The notes under the pieces: generated by a model
Database searches by the model: none
What the model saw: the letters and a program-made list of their open reading frames with translations, nothing else
What the model was told of the DNA's origin: nothing
Source: Pseudomonas sp. PDNC002
Lineage (GTDB): Bacteria; Pseudomonadota; Gammaproteobacteria; Pseudomonadales; Pseudomonadaceae
NCBI RefSeq assembly: GCF_016919445.1
Contig: NZ_CP070356.1
Location: 1,761,001-1,825,000 of the forward strand
Reading direction: 5' to 3'
DNA length: 64,000 bases
Shown: piece after piece, positions 56,589-64,000 of the stretch
How positions within the stretch are numbered: the stretch's first letter is position 1
Layout of the letters: the number at the start of each line of letters is the position of its first letter
Made by a program: the position numbers and the translations under genes

Positions 56589-57377
56589 TCAGCCGGCGAG
56601 CGCCAGGCGGTTGATGCGGCCTGCCAGTTTGCGCATGACCCAGCGCGGCATCAGGCGCACGCCGCAGGCGAACAGCCGATTGCGCCAGCCCGGAATGATG
56701 ATCGCCGGCGCACGGCGCAGGGCCTTTACGGTGAGGAAGGCGACTTCTTCGGCGGACAGCAGGTGCTTGCCGCTGTCGAGCTTGCCCAGGCGCATGCCGG
56801 CATTTCGGTAGAACGCGGTTCGGGTCGGTCCCGGGCACAGGACGGAAACCTTGATGCCGCGGCTCCTCAGTTCTTCGCGCAGCCCTTCGGAGAAGCTGAG
56901 CACGAAGGCCTTGCTGGCGTAGTAGCTGCTCATCCAGGGGCCGGGGAGCAGGCCGGCCATGGAGGCGACGTTGAGAATCCGCCCCCCGCCGCTGCGCTCC
57001 ATCATCGCACCGATGCCGTGGCACAGGCGCACCAGGGCCAGTACGTTGAGTTCCAACAGTTCCTGCTCGCGGGACCAGTCCTGGTCGATGAAGGCTCCAG
57101 CGGTGCCGATGCCCGCGTTGTTCACCAGGAGCTCGATCTGCCGCCCGCTCTGTTCCAGCTCGTGCAGCAGGCCGGAGATCTGCAGCGGCTCGGACAGGTC
57201 GCAGACGCGGAACAGTACCTCCACCCCGAAGCGCTGCGACAGTTCACAGGCGATGCTGTCCAGCGCATCGCGCTGGCGCGCCACGAGGATGAGCGCCTGG
57301 CCGCGGCGGGCGAGGGCTTCGGCCAGGGCCAGGCCGATGCCGCTGGAGGCGCCGGTGATGAGGGCAAAACGAGGCAT
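56589..57377 (-). CDS. Short-chain dehydrogenase/reductase
   Basis: 262 residues. Cofactor loop ITGASSGIGLALAEAL, NNAGIGTAG, and the catalytic YYASKAFVL (Tyr and Lys) are intact. Substrate unknown; the C-terminal hydrophobic basic tail could associate with membrane. It converges with the AAA ATPase gene, with 4 bases between the stops. Confidence 0.9.
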   Translation of the reverse strand: MPRFALITGASSGIGLALAEALARRGQALILVARQRDALDSIACELSQRFGVEVLFRVCDLSEPLQISGLLHELEQSGRQIELLVNNAGIGTAGAFIDQDWSREQELLELNVLALVRLCHGIGAMMERSGGGRILNVASMAGLLPGPWMSSYYASKAFVLSFSEGLREELRSRGIKVSVLCPGPTRTAFYRNAGMRLGKLDSGKHLLSAEEVAFLTVKALRRAPAIIIPGWRNRLFACGVRLMPRWVMRKLAGRINRLALAG

Positions 57378-57432
57378 TCAGGAGTCTCTGTGGCGGGGTG
57401 GCGTTCGACCACGCCCGCCACGGGTTGTTGCA

Positions 57433-58527
57433 TTACTGGTCGGAGCTGTCGCCATCGTCGGAATCGGCGCCTTCGGTGTCTCCGCTATTGAACTGCTCCT
57501 CCGACGGCGCGGCGCTGGCGGCTGGCGCCGCGTCCTGCTGATACTGCGCCGACTGGGCTCGCTCGACGTAGCCCTGATACGCCGGAATGGCGATGGCGGC
57601 GAGGATGCCGATGATCGGAACGACCAGTGTTGTCCAAGCCAGTACGGCCACGCCGCGGCTGTTCGGCGGCGGAGGCGGGCCGTAGCGGTTGGCGCCGGCG
57701 GTGCCGGGGATCAGCAGCATCAGCAGCGGGAACACGCTGCCGATAAAGGGGACCAGGTTGAGCAGCAGTAGCCAGGCGGACCAGCCGATGTCATGCAGAC
57801 GTTGCGCGCCGATCATCACGCTGACGATCAGGAAGCCGATCAGCGCGACCACGCCCAGCAGGATGCCCAGGGTGCTGGACACGGCGTACAGGCCGGCGAC
57901 GATCAGGAACAGCGGCATCGAGATGAGCATGATCGCCATGCTCCAGCCCAGGTAGCGCACCCGGCCGATCCGGCCCTCGGTGGTAAAGACGTTGAGCTCG
58001 CCGAATTCCGGCAACTGCTCGCCGACCTGAGCCTGGGGCGGCGCGTAGGGCGAGCCGCCGGGCGCGGCAGCCACGGCCGGAGCTGGTTGCGGATTGGCCG
58101 CGAGTTCTGCCTGGCGGGCCAGGTATTTTTCAATGACGATGCCGCAGGCGCTGCACTCGATGGAGGAAGCCTGCTCGTGACCGCATTTGGGGCAGGTCAT
58201 GCGCTCGTTACTGGCGGCCTCACCGGCGGCGCGAGCCGCGAGGGTAGCTTCGCTGGGGTGGTCTTCGGTTTCCAGCAGGCTCAGGCCGGCGGAGACGTCG
58301 GCTTCCTTGCGCGCATTGGCGCCGGCTCCATGAAGTGCGCGCAGGTACTTGTCGGCCTCGTCGCCGGACAGGTCGCGCTTGAGCACCACGGGCTGGCCGC
58401 TGAACAGTGCGTCGATCTTCGAGGCATCGCTCTTGAACAGGCGGGCAAGGTTTTCTTTCGCCGTGTCCAGCGGCGTTTGCGGCATCAGCGCGCCGTCGAA
58501 GACGATCTTGAAGCGGGTTTGGTCCAT
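57433..58527 (-). CDS. Zinc-ribbon / DUF805 membrane protein (PA0659-like)
   Basis: 364 residues in three parts: an N-terminal soluble domain (about 1-85: TRFKIVFDGALMPQTPLDTA); a C4 zinc ribbon (CPKCGHEQASSIECSACG, about 114-131); and a DUF805-type four-segment membrane domain (about 180-320), ending in an acidic tail. Function unknown. The combination suggests a membrane protein with a metal-dependent cytoplasmic recognition module. Confidence 0.75.
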   Translation of the reverse strand: MDQTRFKIVFDGALMPQTPLDTAKENLARLFKSDASKIDALFSGQPVVLKRDLSGDEADKYLRALHGAGANARKEADVSAGLSLLETEDHPSEATLAARAAGEAASNERMTCPKCGHEQASSIECSACGIVIEKYLARQAELAANPQPAPAVAAAPGGSPYAPPQAQVGEQLPEFGELNVFTTEGRIGRVRYLGWSMAIMLISMPLFLIVAGLYAVSSTLGILLGVVALIGFLIVSVMIGAQRLHDIGWSAWLLLLNLVPFIGSVFPLLMLLIPGTAGANRYGPPPPPNSRGVAVLAWTTLVVPIIGILAAIAIPAYQGYVERAQSAQYQQDAAPAASAAPSEEQFNSGDTEGADSDDGDSSDQ

Positions 58528-58633
58528 CGGGGCATCCTTGTCGGCTGGCTATGGTGGAGTCGATACAGCGTAATCGGGCCGCCGGGGGCCAACAAGCGGC
58601 CCCGGCGGGTATATCGGTGAGCGGTGTCGCAGG

Positions 58634-59602
58634 TCAGACCAGCAACTGGTTCGACAGGCCTGCGCTGCGGGTCAGCGCCTGGCGGTACTCGTGATCCAGG
58701 CGCGCGATGAGTTCGCCCACTGTCGGCAGGTCGCGGATGTCGCCCACGCCCTGACCGGCGGACCACACGGTCTTCCAGGCCTTGGCCTCGTCGCTCACCG
58801 GCTTGAGCTTCTCACCATAGTTGAGCGCGCCCTTGTCGTTCAGTCGCTGCAGGTCGAAACCGGCCGCTTCCAGGCTCTGGCGCATGAAGCTGGCGGGCAC
58901 GCCGGACACGGCAGGGGTGTGGATGATATCTGCAGCCTGTGCGCCCAGCAGCATGTGTTTGTAGTCTTCGGAGGCGGCGCTCTCGCGGGTGGCGATGAAG
59001 CGGGTGCCGAGGTATGCCAGGTCAGCGCCCAGCACTTGGGCGGCGAGAATCTCGTGGCCGTGATTGATGCAGCCGGCCAGCAGCAGGGTCTTGTCGAAGA
59101 ACTGACGGATCTCCGCGATCAGTGCAAACGGACTCCAGGTGCCGGCATGGCCACCGGCGCCGGCGGCGACCGCAATCAGGCCATCGACACCCGCCTCGGC
59201 GGCCTTCTCGGCATGGCGACGGGTGGTGACGTCATGGAAGACCAGGCCGCCATAGCTGTGGACCGCGTCGACTACCTCGCGCACCGCGCCCAGGCTGGTG
59301 ATCACGATGGGCACCTTGTGCTCGACGCAGAGCTTCAGGTCCGCCTGCAGGCGCGGGTTGGTGTTGTGAACGATCAGGTTGACCGCGTAGGGCGCTGCCT
59401 GCGGATCAGCTGCCAGGCCTGCCTCGATTTCTTCCAGCCAAGCCTTGAAGCCACTGCTCTCGCGTTGGTTCAGGGCCGGGAAGCTGCCGACGATGCCGCT
59501 CTTGCAGCAGGCCAGTACCAGTTGCGGGTTGGAGACCAGGAACATCGGTGCCGCCACCAGGGGGATACGCAGACGGCGGTCGAGCAGGGCGGGCAGGGAC
59601 AT
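58634..59602 (-). CDS. Nitronate monooxygenase family FMN protein
   Basis: 322 residues, TIM-barrel FMN enzyme of the NMO/2-nitropropane dioxygenase family: LRIPLVAAPMFLVSNPQL, GAGGHAGTWSPFALI, LAGCINHGHEIL and ADLAYLGTRFIAT. It probably oxidises alkyl nitronates such as propionate-3-nitronate; the exact substrate is not known. It lies 19 bases downstream of hemJ and is likely cotranscribed. Confidence 0.9.
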   Translation of the reverse strand: MSLPALLDRRLRIPLVAAPMFLVSNPQLVLACCKSGIVGSFPALNQRESSGFKAWLEEIEAGLAADPQAAPYAVNLIVHNTNPRLQADLKLCVEHKVPIVITSLGAVREVVDAVHSYGGLVFHDVTTRRHAEKAAEAGVDGLIAVAAGAGGHAGTWSPFALIAEIRQFFDKTLLLAGCINHGHEILAAQVLGADLAYLGTRFIATRESAASEDYKHMLLGAQAADIIHTPAVSGVPASFMRQSLEAAGFDLQRLNDKGALNYGEKLKPVSDEAKAWKTVWSAGQGVGDIRDLPTVGELIARLDHEYRQALTRSAGLSNQLLV

Positions 59603-59621
59603 GACAGTCTCCTTGTCGGGA

Positions 59622-60047
59622 TCAGAAGGGTTTGACGACCACCAGGATCACGATGGCGATCAGGAACAGCACCGGCACTTCGTTGAACCAGCGATAGAAC
59701 ACATGGCCGCGGCCATTCTCGCCACGGGCGAAGCGCTTGAGCATGGCGCCACAGGCATGGTGGTAGCCGATCAGCAGCACCACCAGGGTCAGCTTGGCGT
59801 GCATCCAGCCCTGGGTCAGCCAGGCCGGGTTGAGGTAGAGCATCCAGGCGCCGAGGACGATGGTGAGGATCATCGACGGCCCCATGATGCCGCGGTACAG
59901 CTTGCGCTCCATGATGCAGAAGCGCTCGCGGCTGGCGCTGTCTTCGCTCATCGCGTGGTAGACGAACAGGCGCGGCAGGTAGAACAGGCCGGCGAACCAG
60001 CAGACAACGGCAACGATGTGAAAGGCTTTGAGCCACAGGTAAAGCAT
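59622..60047 (-). CDS. hemJ: Protoporphyrinogen oxidase HemJ
   Basis: 141 residues, four membrane segments, UPF0093/HemJ family: LKAFHIVAVVCWFAGLFYLPRLF with a conserved His, then YRGIMGPSMILTIVLG, and GWMHAKLTLVVLLIGYHH. Oxidises protoporphyrinogen IX in haem synthesis in bacteria lacking HemG/HemY. Divergent from argC across a 259-base gap, the usual Pseudomonas arrangement. Confidence 0.9.
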   Translation of the reverse strand: MLYLWLKAFHIVAVVCWFAGLFYLPRLFVYHAMSEDSASRERFCIMERKLYRGIMGPSMILTIVLGAWMLYLNPAWLTQGWMHAKLTLVVLLIGYHHACGAMLKRFARGENGRGHVFYRWFNEVPVLFLIAIVILVVVKPF

Positions 60048-60306
60048 CGGGACTTCCTCGAATCACGGTGAGCCGATAGTAGTGGCGCGGTGCAATGGCG
60101 TCATCCCCGTGGCGGCACTGCTGTGGGAAAGATCGGCCTGCTGCGGCGATTGGTATCGGACGGCGGACGGACGCCCCTGATCGGAAAGGCCAGATGCGCG
60201 GCAGGCAAGAGGGTCAATCCAGGCGGATTCGCACTGTTCAGCAGGGGCAGCGACTCATATCATGGTCACCCCCTGAATTTGGCCCCAATGGTGGAGTGAC
60301 AGGCAG

Positions 60307-61341
60307 ATGATCAAGGTCGGTATCGTAGGTGGTACGGGTTATACGGGCGTGGAACTGCTGCGCCTGCTGGCACAACATCCCCAGGCTCGCGTCGAGGTGA
60401 TCACCTCGCGTTCCGAGGAGGGCGTGAAGGTTGCCGACATGTACCCGAACCTGCGAGGCCACTATGACGGCCTGGCCTTCAGCGTGCCGGACGTGAAGCG
60501 CCTGGGTGAGTGCGACGTAGTGTTCTTCGCCACCCCCCACGGCGTGGCCCATGCGCTGGCCGGTGAACTGTTGGCCACCGGTACCCGGGTGATCGATCTG
60601 TCCGCCGACTTCCGCCTGCAGGACGCTGAGGAGTGGGCGAAGTGGTACGGCCAGCCCCATGGCGCGCCGGATCTTCTCCCCGAGGCTGTCTACGGTCTGC
60701 CGGAAGTGAACCGCGAGGCCATCAAGTCCGCGCGCCTGATCGCCGTACCGGGCTGCTACCCGACCGCGACCCAGCTCGGATTCATTCCGCTGCTTGAGAA
60801 CGGCCTGGCCGACGCCAGCCAACTGATCGCCGACTGCAAGTCCGGCGTCAGCGGCGCCGGTCGTGGCGCCAAGGTCGGCTCGCTGTTCTGCGAAGCCGGC
60901 GAAAGCATGATGGCTTACTCGGTGAAGGGCCACCGTCACCTGCCGGAAATCAGCCAGGGCCTGCGTCGCGCCGCCAAGGGCGATGTCGGCCTGACCTTCG
61001 TGCCGCACCTGACCCCGATGATCCGCGGTATCCACGCGACCTTGTATGCCCGTGTCGCCGACCGCAGCGTCGATCTGCAGAAGCTGTATGAAGAGCGTTA
61101 CGCCAACGAGCCGTTCGTCGACGTGATGCCGACCGGCAGCCACCCGGAAACCCGCAGCGTGCGCGGCGCCAACGTCTGCCGCATCGCGGTGCACCGCCCC
61201 CAGGGCGGCGACCTGGTGGTGATCCTGTCGGTGATCGACAACCTGGTGAAAGGCGCATCCGGCCAGGCGATCCAGAACATGAACATCCTGTTCGGCCTGG
61301 ACGAGCACCTGGGGCTGTCCAACGTCGCGCTGCTGCCGTAA
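60307..61341 (+). CDS. argC: N-acetyl-gamma-glutamyl-phosphate reductase
   Basis: 344 residues. NADPH loop [15 protein letters not shown], catalytic Cys in [13 protein letters not shown], and the GHRHLPEI segment. Third step of arginine synthesis. An ATG with a weak AGGCAG site. The 259 bases upstream (shared with hemJ) show no structure I can assign. Confidence 0.97.
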   Translation: MIKVGIVGGTGYTGVELLRLLAQHPQARVEVITSRSEEGVKVADMYPNLRGHYDGLAFSVPDVKRLGECDVVFFATPHGVAHALAGELLATGTRVIDLSADFRLQDAEEWAKWYGQPHGAPDLLPEAVYGLPEVNREAIKSARLIAVPGCYPTATQLGFIPLLENGLADASQLIADCKSGVSGAGRGAKVGSLFCEAGESMMAYSVKGHRHLPEISQGLRRAAKGDVGLTFVPHLTPMIRGIHATLYARVADRSVDLQKLYEERYANEPFVDVMPTGSHPETRSVRGANVCRIAVHRPQGGDLVVILSVIDNLVKGASGQAIQNMNILFGLDEHLGLSNVALLP

Positions 61342-61476
61342 GGAAAGATTGCCCCGGAAGGCGGTCGATTGATCTGGACCAATGGATGAGTCGGATTAGT
61401 TGACCGTTTTTCTGGGGTAAGCGGATAATAGTCCGCAATGTTGTAACGTACGGCTTCGGCCGGGAGAGTTGTCACC

Positions 61477-61827
61477 ATGACCATCGAAACCTTCACCCCC
61501 ACTCCGCTGATGTTTTCGCAAGGCGCTGCGAACAAGGTGAAGAACCTGATCGACGAAGAAGGCAATCCGCGCCTCAAGCTGCGGGTGTTCGTCACAGGCG
61601 GTGGCTGTTCGGGCTTCCAGTACGGTTTCACTTTCGATGAAGACACCGCGGACGACGACACCATCGTCGAGCGCGACGGAGTCAACCTCGTGGTCGATCC
61701 GATGAGCTTCCAGTACCTCGCCGGTGCGGAAGTGGACTACCAGGAGGGCCTCGAAGGTTCGCGGTTCGTCATCAAGAACCCGAATGCAGCGACCACCTGC
61801 GGCTGCGGTCAGTCCTTCTCGATCTGA
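61477..61827 (+). CDS. erpA: Iron-sulfur cluster insertion protein ErpA
   Basis: 116 residues, A-type carrier. The three cluster Cys are visible in [11 protein letters not shown] and TTCGCGQSF. It delivers Fe-S clusters to apoproteins. The 135-base upstream gap is A/T-richer and could hold an Fe-S-responsive (IscR) site, but I cannot point to a clear match. Confidence 0.96.
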   Translation: MTIETFTPTPLMFSQGAANKVKNLIDEEGNPRLKLRVFVTGGGCSGFQYGFTFDEDTADDDTIVERDGVNLVVDPMSFQYLAGAEVDYQEGLEGSRFVIKNPNAATTCGCGQSFSI

Positions 61828-61840
61828 CGCCGTAGAAGCG

Positions 61841-61869
61841 AAAACGCCGCGCAGATGCGCGGCGTTTTT
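61841..61869. terminator. Bidirectional terminator between erpA and anmK
   Basis: AAAACGCCGCGC, 4-base loop, GCGCGGCGTTTTT; a perfect 12-bp stem between convergent genes. Confidence 0.94.
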
Positions 61870-61884
61870 GTTTGTGCGTCGAAG

Positions 61885-62979
<1,095 letters not shown>

Positions 62980-64000
62980 TTAGCGCTTGTTCAGGGCCAG
63001 GAAGGTTGCCTTCTCCTGGTCCATGCGCGCGATCAGCGGTTGAGTCTGAGCCAGGAAGCGCTTGCGCTCCGGGCCGCTCAGCGGATCGGCTGTGGGCAGC
63101 TTGGCGCTCAGCGGGTCGACGTGCTGGCCGTTGACCTGGAACTCGTAGTGCAGGTGTGGGCCGGTGGCCAGGCCGGTCATGCCGACATAACCGATGATCT
63201 GCCCCTGCTTCACTGCCACGCCGGAGCGGATGCCCTTGGCGAAGCGGCTCATGTGGCCGTAGACAGTGCGATAGCGTTGGCCATGCTGGATGACCACCGC
63301 GTTGCCGTAGCCACCCTTGCGGCCGGCTTCGAGGATCTTGCCGTCACCGGTCGCCTTGATCGGGGTGCCGATCGGCGCCGCGTAGTCCACGCCCTTGTGT
63401 GCACGAATCTTGTTCAGGATGGGGTGGAAACGCCCTATCGAGAAGCGCGAGCTGATGCGGGCAAAGTCCACCGGGGTGCGGATGAACGCCTTGCGCATGC
63501 TGCTGCCGTCGGCGCGCAGGTAGCTGGTGTAGCCCTGTTTGTTGGTGTAGCGCACCGCGGTGTATTCCTTGCCGCGGTTGACGAAGCGCACTGCGAGGAT
63601 GCTGCCGGTGCCGACCTGCTTGCCCTTTACCTGCTGGGACTCGTAGATCACGTCGAACTCGTCGCCCTCACGAATATCCTGGGCGAAGTCGATGTCGTAG
63701 CCGAGCACGTTGGCCATCGACATGATCAGGTCATGCGACAGGCCGGCATTGCGGCCAGCGACGAACAGCGAACTGTCGATGCGGCCGTGGGCATAGTTGG
63801 CGTGTACCGAGGGTTTCACAAGGTCGCGCTTGAAGTCATAGCCCTTGGCGGATTTGGCCAGGCTGATGGTCTCCAGATCGCTGCGCTTGACCTTCAGGCC
63901 TTGCAGCTCGCCCTTGGAATCAATGAGGAAGTCCACGTCCTGGCCGACATCAAGGCGAGTGAACTGCTTGGCGTCCTTATTGGCGGCAAGCATGTCGTGC
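62980..64000 (-). CDS. M23 family metallopeptidase (5' end outside the window)
   Basis: At least 340 residues visible, reading openly to the window edge, so the N-terminus (probably a membrane anchor and more LysM/OapA-like sequence) is missing. The C-terminal LytM domain has the zinc ligands in RAHKGVDYAAPIGTPI and GPHLHYEF, plus VYGHMSRF. It probably cuts peptidoglycan cross-links in the periplasm, like MepM. Its stop is 3 bases before the anmK start. Confidence 0.92.
   Translation of the reverse strand, partial: HDMLAANKDAKQFTRLDVGQDVDFLIDSKGELQGLKVKRSDLETISLAKSAKGYDFKRDLVKPSVHANYAHGRIDSSLFVAGRNAGLSHDLIMSMANVLGYDIDFAQDIREGDEFDVIYESQQVKGKQVGTGSILAVRFVNRGKEYTAVRYTNKQGYTSYLRADGSSMRKAFIRTPVDFARISSRFSIGRFHPILNKIRAHKGVDYAAPIGTPIKATGDGKILEAGRKGGYGNAVVIQHGQRYRTVYGHMSRFAKGIRSGVAVKQGQIIGYVGMTGLATGPHLHYEFQVNGQHVDPLSAKLPTADPLSGPERKRFLAQTQPLIARMDQEKATFLALNKR

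Noticed and set aside
61342..61476. Possible IscR-type site before erpA
   Set aside because: A/T-rich, but I could not match a known half-site pattern with confidence.

Overview
The window is a high-GC, densely coded Pseudomonas chromosome segment. Gene content and order follow, from recalled knowledge, the P. aeruginosa PAO1 block from cca (PA0584) to a M23 peptidase (PA0667), including the trpE / pyocin / trpGDC arrangement. Differences from what I recall of PAO1 (no F-type pyocin, extra cargo genes, a periplasmic carbonic anhydrase, a short tail fibre) suggest another member of the P. aeruginosa group. The species cannot be named from the sequence alone.

Left housekeeping part (1-18.4 kb): cca (cut by the window edge), a DUF4136 lipoprotein, the stress trio prkA-yeaH-spoVR, glpE, then the tight chain rsmA-apaG-apaH, with pdxA, surA and lptD upstream, all on the minus strand. 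Diverging from lptD are amgK-murU (peptidoglycan sugar recycling) and a membrane-anchored J-domain protein, facing a DUF3530 protein.

Transport part (18.5-27.6 kb): the sensor/regulator pair agtS-agtR, a lone binding-protein paralogue, and the ABC transporter agtABCD, by homology for 4-aminobutyrate/5-aminovalerate. A large nested inverted repeat separates the binding-protein gene from the permease genes. rpe-gph-trpE follows. The last 14 codons of gph are, in frame, a Trp-rich trpE leader peptide.

Tailocin island (about 31.1-47.7 kb): between trpE and trpG lies a complete R-type (contractile, P2-like) tail-like bacteriocin. It has regulators prtN/prtR/ptrB, an antiterminator-like protein, holin, spike, baseplate, fibre, sheath, tube, tail chaperones, tape measure, GH19 endolysin and spanins, and no capsid, portal or terminase genes. 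Two foreign-looking cargo genes (a GNAT acetyltransferase and a SAM methyltransferase) sit ahead of the holin. The fibre carries five 36-residue repeats and no fibre-chaperone gene follows it. Probable PrtR operators, with the same 9+6 bp core, precede prtN and prtR.

Right housekeeping part (47.7-64 kb): a second Trp leader peptide and trpGDC, vfr, an OsmC-like gene, speD, a carbonic anhydrase, coq7, a HIT protein, an AAA ATPase, an SDR, a zinc-ribbon/DUF805 membrane protein, a nitronate monooxygenase, hemJ, argC, erpA, anmK and a partial M23 peptidase. amgK, murU and anmK belong to one MurNAc-recycling route. No tRNA, rRNA, CRISPR array or complete insertion sequence was found.
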